Below, in pieces: positions 27,322 through 35,629 of a DNA stretch of 64,000 nt. The stretch's first letter is position 1; the number at the start of each line of letters is the position of its first letter. The position numbers and the translations under genes were made by a program. Below the pieces are notes generated by a model. It saw only the letters and a program-made list of their open reading frames with translations, was not told the DNA's origin and made no database searches. Source of the DNA: JAAXGI01 sp965206975 (GTDB lineage Bacteria > Gemmatimonadota > Gemmatimonadetes > Longimicrobiales > Gaopeijiaceae); assembly GCA_965206975.1 (NCBI GenBank), contig OZ242253.1, forward strand, positions 1,488,001 through 1,552,000. The letters are read 5' to 3'.

Positions 27322-27355
27322 GATAGCTCCTGATAACTGTAGTTATCGCGAGCAA
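27322..27355 (+). repeat. 34-bp inverted repeat, left copy (lox-like recombination site candidate)
   Basis: The same 34 bases occur in reverse complement at 28426-28459 without a mismatch. The site is itself a near palindrome centred on GATAACT-GT-AGTTATC. Two 13-base arms flank an 8-base ACTGTAGT spacer and agree at 10 of 13 positions. Size and plan resemble loxP. It lies 46 bases beyond the end of the recombinase gene. Confidence 0.85.
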
Positions 27356-27401
27356 TCTACGGCAATTCTTGTGACTGTAAAGCCCTAGGGCGTTTCCGGC
27401 C

Positions 27402-28388
27402 TCATTTGCGTTTCTGAAGCCGTGCCAGCTGGGCGGCGCCGTTGCGCTTGGCGAGCAGCCGCTCGCCGTAGCGCTGCACCATCTGGGCGCTCTTCCAGCG
27501 CCCGGCCTGCATGATCGCGGGGATCCCGATCCCCTTGGCGATCATGTCCTGGGCCGCCCCCACCCGGGGGCTGTGCCCGGAGAGCCGCCGCACGATCTTC
27601 GCCGGCAGCCCGGCGCGTTCGGCCATCCCCTTGTAGATGCGCGGCACCTGGCTCGCATCGAGCCTCCCACCCACCGTGCCGGCCTTGCGCACGGAACGGA
27701 AGAGCGGCCCGCGGGCTATCCCGCTCGCGCTCAGCCACGCCGAGAGCAGCCTGACGCTGTCGCGGTGAAGGTAGAGCATCGCGCCGCCGCCCTCCGGATC
27801 GGTCTTCGCGCGGCGCACGAGGAGCGAGGCCGAGCCGCCCCTATCCATGGTCACGTCAACGACTTGCAGCGCGATCAGCTCGGAGCGGCGGAGCATGGCG
27901 TCGTAGGCCACGGCCAGGATCGCGCGGTTCCGCACGTCGATCATCCGGTCGCCGGCGGCCTCCATCAGGCGCCGGCGGAGCGTCCAAGTCAGGCCCTGCA
28001 CCTGCCTCTGCCGGCATCCCTTCCGCCGCCACATTCGCTGTAGGGCCCGCCGCACGGTCACCCGATCGAGTGGGCTGGGCTCCCCCGCCGCCTTGTGCAC
28101 GGCGGCGATGCTTGAGACGTAGCGGCGCACGGTGGCCGACGCACGCTCGCTCGCCATCGCCTCGATGTAGGCCACCACCGTGGCCGCGCGCGCGGGGAGC
28201 GGACGGAGCCCCCGCCCGGCGCACCACGCCCCAAACCGTTCCAGGTCTGCTTGCACCGCTCGCACGGTATTGCCGCTGAGGGCGCCATCGGCGGCTTCCA
28301 GGTAATCGGTCAGGCGCTCGCCGATTTGTGACCGCGAAGTGGCCGGGTCGGGAAGGTTGGTCACATCTCCTGCGGACAGAATAGGCAT
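27402..28388 (-). CDS. Cre-like tyrosine recombinase in an inverted-repeat cassette
   Basis: 328 residues. An N-terminal SAM-like core-binding domain (about 20-110) precedes the catalytic domain. Catalytic residues visible are R168 (MLRRSEL), H272 and R275 in SGHSPRVGAAQDM, W298 in QAGRWKS and Y307. The block HSPRVGAAQDM, IPAIMQAG and a Trp (not His) in the second-His position is the pattern of Cre rather than XerCD. The gene is bracketed by the two inverted 34-bp repeats at 27322-27355 and 28426-28459. Recombination between them would invert the roughly 1.1-kb segment and reverse the gene. Promoter must lie between the start codon and the right repeat (about 37 bases) or outside. Complete. 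Confidence 0.88.
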   Translation of the reverse strand: MPILSAGDVTNLPDPATSRSQIGERLTDYLEAADGALSGNTVRAVQADLERFGAWCAGRGLRPLPARAATVVAYIEAMASERASATVRRYVSSIAAVHKAAGEPSPLDRVTVRRALQRMWRRKGCRQRQVQGLTWTLRRRLMEAAGDRMIDVRNRAILAVAYDAMLRRSELIALQVVDVTMDRGGSASLLVRRAKTDPEGGGAMLYLHRDSVRLLSAWLSASGIARGPLFRSVRKAGTVGGRLDASQVPRIYKGMAERAGLPAKIVRRLSGHSPRVGAAQDMIAKGIGIPAIMQAGRWKSAQMVQRYGERLLAKRNGAAQLARLQKRK

Positions 28389-28425
28389 AAGTGACTCCGG
28401 AACAAGGATATACGTCCGGAGAGCT

Positions 28426-28459
28426 TTGCTCGCGATAACTACAGTTATCAGGAGCTATC
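28426..28459 (-). repeat. 34-bp inverted repeat, right copy (lox-like recombination site candidate)
   Basis: Exact reverse complement of 27322-27355. It lies 37 bases upstream of the recombinase start and about 105 bases upstream of the surface-protein gene on the other strand. After inversion the recombinase gene would point towards the surface-protein gene. Confidence 0.85.
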
Positions 28460-28564
28460 GAGCAGAAGCAGTGGGGAAGGTCCACGTGGAAGTTAGGCAG
28501 GCAGCCGAATCAGCGGGTCGTCCGACATGCTTGCCCGGCTGTCATTCATCAAACAGCGAGACAA

Positions 28565-31500
28565 ATGAAGAGTCCAACAGAGATGGGCGGGTGCGGCGTG
28601 CGACGGGCTGCGGTCGCTAAAGCGGAGCGCGGAGTAACCGAATCAGGTTCCACCAGACCGCCATCTCCGCCTGACGGCCTGCCGCCCCGCCGGGGCGGCG
28701 GTTCCTCTCCTCATACATATGCCGTATCCGCGGCTGGCCGGGTCGGTCGACATCCGTTCGCGCACGCGCTGCTCGTCACGATCGCCCTGCTGCTCTCCGG
28801 CGCGCTCGCCCCGCCGGCTGCGGCCCAGGACCGAGTGCTGGTGAGCGATCTGGGCACCCCCCCTGACATCGAGGACGGCTACACAAGCGGAGCGGAACTG
28901 TCGAACCATCGGGACATTCCCGCGCAGCCATTCCACGTCGGCGCGGATCAAAGCAACTACACGCTCACGTCAGTCGAAATCCCGTTTGTAAGTGCAGGCA
29001 TTGCGGCTGCGGATATCGAGAAGTTGAGCGTCAGCATCTGGTATTCCGATTCGTGGGATTACGAGTTGGTCAACAACGAATTGTTCACCAATGTGGGTTT
29101 CGTTGGTTGCCCTTGGCCCTGTCAGCCCGTGCCCCTCGGATATCAGCTCTACACCTTGGAGAATCCGCCGAGCATCCCAGATCCGCCGAGCAGGCCAGAA
29201 GCGACCACGGCGACCTTTACTGCGCCTGAAGGCGCACCGCTCTTGGCAGGCAAGACGTACGCGGTCGTGGTCTCCTACGACAAACGCAAACGTTTCGGCG
29301 AGAGAGCTCCCTATTGGCAGACTCTTGAAACCATCGTACGCGTCGATGCGGCTTCTGCGGAGGGGTGGGACATTCCCAATGAGAACTGGTGCAGTCCAAT
29401 GGTCGCACCCCTCTGCATTAACGCTACGGACGCAACCTGGCAGACCGCTGACAGCAACGTGCACCGACTTGGCGTGAACGGCTATGTCGGCTCGCGGTTC
29501 GCGGACGACAACGTTTGCCCGAACCCGCTCTCCCCGCCGGTGGACCTGAGAGCGTATCCCACGCTGCCCTACCAGATTCACCTCGGTTGGTGGTCACCGG
29601 ACACCACGCACGGTGCCCGTAACCGGCCGGTCTGCTACGACTACCAATACCGGTACCGCATTCTCGGCGCGAACACCTGGACGTCAGAGTGGAAGACCGT
29701 TGCGGAGGAGTTCCTTCCCTCGCCCAACGACACCGAGATTAGAAACTACAACTCACTCGAGGTGACGGATTTGATCCCGGGGAGGACCTACGAGTTCCAG
29801 GTGCGCACGGTCAGGGGGGGCCCCTACAGCGAGAGTGTCTCGATCCTGGCGACGGCGGCCGGCACGCGACGGATCTCCATCGAAGCGGCATCCGGCCCGG
29901 TGACCGAAGGAGAACCGGTGCGCTTCACGGTGTCGCGCCATGAGCCCTTCGGCAGGGCCAACGGCAGGCTGAGCGTCTTTGTAACGGTCAGCGAGACCGG
30001 CGAGATGATCGAGCGGGGACGCAATTGGAACTACAGGAACGTCGAGTTCGCGGACGGGCAGACGACGGCGGAGCTGGTGCTGGAAACCGTCGACGACGGC
30101 GACGCAGACGAGCCGGACAGCGAAGTCACCGCCAAGGTGAGGCAGGTCAATTCGCACCCGTACGGATATCTCTACGATGTTTACCCGGGCCGGGGCTCGG
30201 CGACGACGACGGTGACCGCGCAGAGCCAAACCACAACCCGGAGCACGGCGCTGTCGGTGGCGGACGCGGAGGCGACGGAGGGCGAGGAAGAGACGCTCGA
30301 CTTCACGGTGAGCCTCGACGGAAATCCGGGCTCGGAGGTGACGGCCGACTACCGGACCGAGGACGGGACGGCGACGGCGGGTTCCGACTACACGGAGACG
30401 AGCGGCACGCTGACGTTCGAGCCGGACGAGACCGAGAAGACGGTGTCGGTGCCGATCACGGACGACGAGGAGGAGGACGACGGGGAGACGTTCACGCTGG
30501 TGCTGAGCAACGCCTCCGGCGCAACGATTGCGGACGCGGAGGCGACGGGCACGATCCGGAACAGCGAGACGACGCCGGCGGCGGAGCTGACGGCGGAGTT
30601 CCGGGACATGCCGGAGACGCACGACGGGGAGAGCGCGTTCACGTTCCGGGTGGCGTTCAGCGAGGACATCGGGATCAGTTTCCGGGCGCTGCGCGAGGAC
30701 GCGTTCACGGTGACCGGAGGGCGCGTCACGGGCGGAGGGCGCGTGGATGACAGACGGGACCTGTTCGAGATGACGGTCGAGCCCGACGGCGACGGCGACG
30801 TGACGATCGAGCTGGCGGCGGGCCGCGAGTGCGCGACGTCCGGTGCGATCTGCACCAAGGGCGAGAACCGGCGGCAGTTGACCAACAGCCCGTCGGCGAC
30901 GGTGGAGGGCCCGGTCAACACGGCAGCGACGGTGCCGCGGATCACGGCGGTGGAGGTGACGTCGGTACCAGAGCTGGAGCGGGACACCTACGGGCGCGGG
31001 GAGACGATCCGGTTCACGGTGTCTTTCAGCGATCAGGTGGAGGTGACGGGGAGGCCGCACTTCACGTTCTCGCTGGGCAACCGGGGCGCGACGCGCCGGG
31101 TGGACGCGACGTACGAGTCGGGGAGCGGCATGGCGGCGCTGGTCTTCGGCTACGTGGTTCAGGAAGGCGACGAGGACAACAACGGGATCTTCCTGGTCGA
31201 CGGTGACGCGCTGGACCGTGCCGGTCCGGTGGCGCTGGACGCGGGGGAGGCGATCACGGCGTTGGGAGGCGGCGTGGACGCGGACCTCTCCTCGTCGGTG
31301 CGGGGGACCGAGCGCGACCACAAGGTGGACGGCTCGCGCGCCCTGGAGGGTCCCGCCCCGACGGCCAGTGCCCCCATGAGGGAAGACCTGGCCGCGCGTG
31401 CCTGCTCGGCGCTGGCCGGCGGAGACGGCCTAGCCCCGGGGAGGGCGGCGGCGGCGTTGTGGAGGGACGGAGACATGGACAATGACCAGCTCGCCGCCAT

Positions 31501-32173
31501 GGACGGTATGGGGAACGGGAACGGAAGGTACGACCTCGGTGATCTGCTTGCCTGGATCAACCGCTGCCAGCCGGGATCCGGGTCGGCTGACGGCGCGGGA
31601 CCGCCGCCCTCCGCTCCCCCCGCGCTACCTGCGTCGCAGCCGGCGAGAGGGGCCAGCCAGCGGCGAAAGGGCGCGCGCGGCCCTGCCCGTCGCCGCCGAA
31701 CGGCTCCGGAGCTGCCTACCGCCGGTTCCCGGACCCGGCGATCCGGGTGGTTGCGGACGGCGCTGCTGGCCGTCGTAACCCTGGCCTGGGGCTGCGGTGA
31801 CGGCATCGTCGACCCGCACTATGACGCGGCTCGGGACGGCCGGGCCAACGCGTCGGCCTTGGATCCCGGCCCTCTGCACGTCCGGTTGACGGCCCCGCCG
31901 CAGGCCCGCGACATCGGAGCCATGCTCGTGATCGAGGGTCCGGCCATCGACTCCCTTCAAGCGCCGGGTCTTGAGATGTTCGAGACGGACGGATCGTCCT
32001 CGACACGACGCGAGGTCATCATCGCCGGAGCGCTGCCGGACAGGCCCGTACTGCAGGTCTGGGTGCCCCACCGGGGCGACCACGCCCGGTACCGCGTCAG
32101 GCTGCTGCAGGTGGCGGCCGAGGACTTCACGCTTGGGGACCTGACCGTGTACGGGAGCCTGATCTCCCGCTGA
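28565..32173 (+). CDS. Multidomain surface protein (FnIII, Calx-beta, dockerin-like) with an internal lipoprotein segment
   Basis: 1202 residues from the first ATG. The signal peptide (ALLVTIALLLSGALAPPAAAQ) does not appear until about residue 68, so the true start may be later or the leader is unusual. In order come an unassigned N-terminal module; an FnIII-like domain (about 325-432); two Calx-beta domains (about 435-550 and 562-668), the second with DYRTEDGTATAGSDY; and two further Ig-like modules (672-783, 792-915). A dockerin/EF-hand motif follows (DGDMDNDQLAAMDG, then NGNGRYDLGDLL, about 968-1000). A Pro/Arg-rich linker leads to a second export signal with a lipobox (AVVTLAWGC, about 1065-1078) and a 120-residue tail. 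This looks like a secreted adhesin read into a lipoprotein gene. It may bind calcium; the role is surface adhesion by inference. Confidence 0.72.
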   Translation: MKSPTEMGGCGVRRAAVAKAERGVTESGSTRPPSPPDGLPPRRGGGSSPHTYAVSAAGRVGRHPFAHALLVTIALLLSGALAPPAAAQDRVLVSDLGTPPDIEDGYTSGAELSNHRDIPAQPFHVGADQSNYTLTSVEIPFVSAGIAAADIEKLSVSIWYSDSWDYELVNNELFTNVGFVGCPWPCQPVPLGYQLYTLENPPSIPDPPSRPEATTATFTAPEGAPLLAGKTYAVVVSYDKRKRFGERAPYWQTLETIVRVDAASAEGWDIPNENWCSPMVAPLCINATDATWQTADSNVHRLGVNGYVGSRFADDNVCPNPLSPPVDLRAYPTLPYQIHLGWWSPDTTHGARNRPVCYDYQYRYRILGANTWTSEWKTVAEEFLPSPNDTEIRNYNSLEVTDLIPGRTYEFQVRTVRGGPYSESVSILATAAGTRRISIEAASGPVTEGEPVRFTVSRHEPFGRANGRLSVFVTVSETGEMIERGRNWNYRNVEFADGQTTAELVLETVDDGDADEPDSEVTAKVRQVNSHPYGYLYDVYPGRGSATTTVTAQSQTTTRSTALSVADAEATEGEEETLDFTVSLDGNPGSEVTADYRTEDGTATAGSDYTETSGTLTFEPDETEKTVSVPITDDEEEDDGETFTLVLSNASGATIADAEATGTIRNSETTPAAELTAEFRDMPETHDGESAFTFRVAFSEDIGISFRALREDAFTVTGGRVTGGGRVDDRRDLFEMTVEPDGDGDVTIELAAGRECATSGAICTKGENRRQLTNSPSATVEGPVNTAATVPRITAVEVTSVPELERDTYGRGETIRFTVSFSDQVEVTGRPHFTFSLGNRGATRRVDATYESGSGMAALVFGYVVQEGDEDNNGIFLVDGDALDRAGPVALDAGEAITALGGGVDADLSSSVRGTERDHKVDGSRALEGPAPTASAPMREDLAARACSALAGGDGLAPGRAAAALWRDGDMDNDQLAAMDGMGNGNGRYDLGDLLAWINRCQPGSGSADGAGPPPSAPPALPASQPARGASQRRKGARGPARRRRTAPELPTAGSRTRRSGWLRTALLAVVTLAWGCGDGIVDPHYDAARDGRANASALDPGPLHVRLTAPPQARDIGAMLVIEGPAIDSLQAPGLEMFETDGSSSTRREVIIAGALPDRPVLQVWVPHRGDHARYRVRLLQVAAEDFTLGDLTVYGSLISR

Positions 32174-32229
32174 CGCGCTGGGCGCGGCGCCCACCTTCGA
32201 AGTGTGGGGCCGCGCCCGCTCGATGCGGC

Positions 32230-32704
32230 AAGATCAAGATCCAGTGTGACGTGACCGGAGACGAGAACCTCTTGATCAAGGGCCGTGTCGCCGTGTCGCC
32301 GTGTCGACGGGTCCGTGGATCTGAAGTCGCATTCCGTCGCGGTCGGCCCGGAGGGGGACGTCAGGGGCAGCGTCGTGGGCCGCGCCGTCGCGATCGAGGG
32401 AAAGGCGCGCGGCAGTCTGACCGCCGAGGAACAGATCGTCCTGATGAGCGGGGCGGACGTGGAAGGGAATCTCTCGGCGCCCAGGATTGTGCTGGAGGAC
32501 GGCGCGAGCTTCCGGGGCGAAGTGACGGCGGGCGAGGGGGCCGCCTGGTCGCGCGTCTTCGTGGAAGAGCCGAAGACCGGCGCGGAAAAGATCCAGTTGC
32601 AGGACGCAGGGGGCCGCTCGGATCAGAGCCCTGTTGACATCGATGTCATGGACCGCGCTGTAGCCCCTCCCCGCAAGCCGCCGGTCAACCTTCGACTCAC
32701 TTGA
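32230..32704 (+). pseudogene. Bactofilin, frameshifted by an 8-bp tandem repeat
   Basis: The first frame carries KIKIQCDVTGDENLLIKGRV, the start of a bactofilin (DUF583) beta-helix. The second frame resumes with VDGSVDLKSHSVAVGPEG and continues VEGNLSAPRIVLEDGASFRG. These align with the intact bactofilin at 46379-46906. The break lies exactly at three tandem GCCGTGTC units (32282-32305). One unit, or four, would restore the frame. There is no clear start codon ahead of KIKIQ, so the 5' end may also be lost. Bactofilins are polymerising cytoskeletal proteins tied to shape and envelope. Confidence 0.82.
32282..32305 (+). repeat. Three tandem copies of an 8-bp unit inside the bactofilin gene
   Basis: GCCGTGTC occurs three times without interruption. 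In the paralogous bactofilin the corresponding position has the single codon run GRV-EGS with no repeat. Two extra units add 16 bases and shift the frame by one. Repeats of this kind change copy number by slippage, so the gene could be phase-variable. Confidence 0.85.
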
Positions 32705-32798
32705 AAGCTCCCTCCGAGGCGAGATCTGGCCGTGCCCGGCCAGCCTCGCGGCCGTGGATGAGCGGGTCCTCGTGGGCCGCGTCTCGACCGTAACCGCG

Positions 32799-33173
32799 AT
32801 GGGGATGCTGACGAAGCAGGTCCAATCGCGAGTGGCTGCGTCCCTCGAGCGCACGGGCATGAGAACATCCACGCCCGGTCGGCAAGTGGTGGGCGATCCG
32901 ATCCTGGTGCGTCAGTTCCGTCGTGACCGCTCCCCGAGGCTGGCGACGGCCTACCAAGTCCCCGTGTTCATCGAAGCCTGCAGCCGGGCCCATGTGGCCC
33001 CTGTTCCTCCCGGGGCAACGCGCCCCGGAATTCTTTCCCGAACAGAACGGAGGCAGAGCGATGTCAATTGGAATGGACCAGGGAACGGACGCGCCCACGC
33101 GCGTCCTGCGGTTACCTCGAGTACAGGCCCGCACCGGGCTATCCCGGAGCACGATCTATGTGCGAGTGGCTAA
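32799..33173 (+). CDS. Small HTH regulator, second copy
   Basis: From ATG 32799 (or 32805) this frame reads LERTGMRTSTPGRQVVGDPI then LVRQFRRDRSPRLATAYQV. It is clearly related to the HTH half of the gene at 9736-10206. The frame stays open beyond about 33000 but there it reads over the AlpA gene and is not meaningful, so the natural C-terminus may have been lost by a frameshift. It is probably a repressor or control protein of an integrated element. Confidence 0.55.
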   Translation: MGMLTKQVQSRVAASLERTGMRTSTPGRQVVGDPILVRQFRRDRSPRLATAYQVPVFIEACSRAHVAPVPPGATRPGILSRTERRQSDVNWNGPGNGRAHARPAVTSSTGPHRAIPEHDLCASG

Positions 33174-33288
33174 CGGGAGCTTTCCCCAACCGATCCGGCT
33201 CGGCGCCCGCGCCGTCGGCTGGCTCGAATCCGAGGTGGATGCGTGGATCCGAGAACAGATCGCCGCGAGCCGTGGCAACGCGGAGTGA
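33061..33288 (+). CDS. AlpA-family regulator, second copy
   Basis: 75 residues from the ATG at 33061, with GGAGG seven bases upstream. TRVLRLPRVQARTGLSRSTI, then NGSFPQPIRLGARAVGWLES matches the AlpA fold and is nearly the same as the AlpA half at 9979-10206. AlpA proteins activate integrase or excision genes in phage-like elements. It marks the other side of the DNA that holds the transfer operon. Complete. Confidence 0.85.
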   Translation: MSIGMDQGTDAPTRVLRLPRVQARTGLSRSTIYVRVANGSFPQPIRLGARAVGWLESEVDAWIREQIAASRGNAE

Positions 33289-33561
33289 TCTGAAACACTA
33301 ACCATCTATTGTAGTTCGCAATGAGAGAGGACAGGGGCCATCGACATCCGCCCACCCACGCGCTTCACTCCTTCGCCATCTCCCCGGCAACTCGCCAATT
33401 TACGTCGGCATCGGCCGAAGCGGAGTCGCCCGACAGCCTGCGCCGACCGGGGCGAGATCGCGCTTCGCGGGGTCAGTTGCGTGTAACCGTTCGGTCGTGC
33501 CGTGGTATTGACGTCCCGCGCTGGCCCTACGGCGTCCGGGCAAGCGGCTGGCGCTGGGCGT

Positions 33562-33849
33562 CTACGTCTTTTTCGCTGGCTCGACGATGATTCGCCCGCG
33601 CCCGCGTTTGACCACATAGCCGCCAGAACGAATCGCAAGCTTGCCTTGCTCAACAAGGGACCAAAGACTTTCGGCGATCAACTCGGCGTTCCGGTCGCTC
33701 GCCCTTGCGGTTGCTGGCCGGGAGAGCCACTCGGCGAACGCCCGCTCGCCGATATCTTCGCCGACGGACTTGCGAAGTGTGTTCAGCTTGCGGAGGTGGC
33801 CCTTCGTTAGAGCACTCTCATCAATGTCCCTCGAGGATGTCTGCGGCAT
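33562..33849 (-). CDS. Conserved-looking small protein of unknown function
   Basis: 95 residues. The ATG at 33849 follows a GGAAGGGAG ribosome-binding stretch. ESALTKGHLRKLNTLRKSVG leads to AELIAESLWSLVEQGKLAI and a basic end (VVKRGRGRIIVEPAKK). It looks like a helical protein with a short winged or basic DNA-binding end, but no family is recognised. It is alone on this strand in AT-richer island DNA. Confidence 0.5.
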   Translation of the reverse strand: MPQTSSRDIDESALTKGHLRKLNTLRKSVGEDIGERAFAEWLSRPATARASDRNAELIAESLWSLVEQGKLAIRSGGYVVKRGRGRIIVEPAKKT

Positions 33850-33966
33850 AGCTCTCCCTTCCGTGATACTTATGTGCTGAGACCGTGGTGTGATTATAGC
33901 AGATTAGGGCCTTCGTCAATCTCCTCCCGCCGATGAGGTCTCCACGGCGGCTCTCCTTGACGGGAG

Positions 33967-34149
33967 CTATTGATCTTCGATCCCTGTAAGCAGGTCCGCT
34001 TGGATGCGGCGAATCTTCCTGACCACCTGGCAGACCTGACGAGCGGCCTCGGGGGTCTCGGCATAGTAGTTTGCGTGGGCGAGGTGATCGCGCAGATCAC
34101 GGATCTCATTGAAGCCGCGCTTTACTGTGGTGGACGACACCGAGCGCAA
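33967..34149 (-). pseudogene. C-terminal scrap of an unidentified protein
   Basis: The frame reads TVKRGFNEIRDLRDHLAHAN followed by YYAETPEAARQVCQVVRKIR, a coherent helical sequence. Upstream the same frame gives EPKIKHLRSV, while a different frame gives SANATFDDYV. This suggests a frameshift near 34180 and a lost N-terminus. The RDHLAHAN motif recalls HEPN-like helices but this is not certain. Confidence 0.4.
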
Positions 34150-34930
34150 GTGCTTGATCTTCGGCTCCAGCGGGTGGGTACGTAGTCGTCAAAGGTTGCG
34201 TTTGCCGACAGCTCGCCCGCGAGTCCGCGAACCGCCACTGCAGTCCACTGGATTCCCGTTTAGAAAGAGGGGTGTAATGAGGGGACGATAGTACGGTAAC
34301 ACGTTATATATCATGATAACAATGACTTATGACAAATAAGACGCAGCTGGGGCAGCAACAGCCCAGCAGCGTTCTCCCCCTCAGGCGCCCTCGGTGAATC
34401 CGAGCGCGAGAAGGCGCGTGAGACCGTCGTTTGCCGGCGCTTCACAGCCTGATCGCCCGCAGAGGTTGTGCCTCCACCTCTACGCCCTCGTCGACATCGC
34501 CAGCCGATACGCGGTGCCGCTGTTAGTAGTCCCGCGCTCCTAGACGGCCACCGGGGAAGACCCCGCGATACCGATGGGACAGTCAGATCGCCGGACCCGG
34601 ACACATCAGAGTCGCGGACTCCCTCGAGTGGCCTATCCCAGTACCTTCCAATAGGAGACTGCTCGGAAGAGTGACAGGAATACCAAGGCCAAGCCGCGAT
34701 TTCAAGGTATCGGTACCGCCCAATGTTCCGGAGCGATGCTGAACGCGTCGTGCGCATCTAACAACCAGGCCGTGAAACTCATGATCGTGAGGGGTGGCCT
34801 TCCCCCGAATGGCCACCAGATCTAAAGGCCGCAGGCACGCCAGCGACGCCTCCGCTACAGTATCCGGGTGCGAAAGCGGAAGCTCAGCGCTGGCCACCTG
34901 TTCGTGGACGTAATAGGTGCGCGGAAGTTC
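34150..34930. other. Stretch without a recognisable gene
   Basis: AT-richer than the transfer locus. Short reading frames on both strands show no family motif or plausible ribosome-binding site. Probably decayed accessory DNA. Confidence 0.35.
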
Positions 34931-34939
34931 GAAGATGGA

Positions 34940-35628
34940 AAGCCCGTGTCAACCCAGTTTATGAGGCAGCCGCACGAGAGGTCTACGCAATTGTTGACCC
35001 AAACTACCTCATCGCTTATCTCAGGACGATATTAATACTAATCGAGTGCCCTATGCACTATCGTTTCCCAGTTCTACAATAGGTTCGTCCCACACGACTA
35101 CAACACTAACGCGACAGATACCAGTCCCTGATCCAAGAGGTATTTTTCGACCATGTTATCGATGGAACGACGGAGTTCGAGTTCGTTCGGGAAGAGCTCA
35201 ACGATGCAGCTCATTCTCTCGGCATTCCCCGTGTCAAAAATCTAGGCTATGTCACCTATTATTTTCGTTCGCGGAAACCGTTCCCCGACAGTATCCTAGA
35301 AACACAGCCAGCCGGGCGCGAGTAGGTCATCATCGGCACAGGCAAGGGCCGTTACAGGTTCAAGCTCTTCAAGACGGCCCGTATACTTCCGCGCGAAGAT
35401 CTGCTAGTCATCGATATCCCCAACGCAACGCCCGAACTCATTCGCCACTATGCCTTGAACGATGAGCAGGCCTTGTTAGCCATCATCCGCTACAATAGGC
35501 TTGTAGATACGTTCCTCCGCCTCATTGCCTACAGCCTCCAGAACCATCTGCGCACAACCGTTCGAGGAATGGGTCAGATCGAAATAGACGAATTGTATAT
35601 CGGCCTCGACAAGCGCGGATGCCACTAG
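34940..35628 (+). pseudogene. Decayed nuclease-like gene
   Basis: Pieces of one protein can be followed through stops and a frame change: NPVYEAAAREVYAIVDPNYL, then IQEVFFDHVIDGTTEFEFV, VKNLGYVTYYFRSRKPFPD, an in-frame TAG at about 35323, IPNATPELIRHYALNDEQAL, and finally NHLRTTVRGMGQIEIDELYI followed by GLDKRG. The last motif (acidic D/E residues before a glycine-lysine turn) is that of a conserved PD-(D/E)xK-like endonuclease family. The rest of the domain is absent because the frame stops at the border with the next gene. Non-functional. Confidence 0.5.
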
Positions 35629-35629
35629 A

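Noticed and set aside
29753..31321. 522-codon reverse frame opposite the surface protein
   Set aside because: Arg/His-rich shadow frame without motifs; the forward strand carries clear FnIII and Calx-beta domains.
34680..34830. Possible integron attC site near a TCTAACAA motif
   Set aside because: The matching inverse-core sequence and the folded arms could not be found, and no integron integrase is present.
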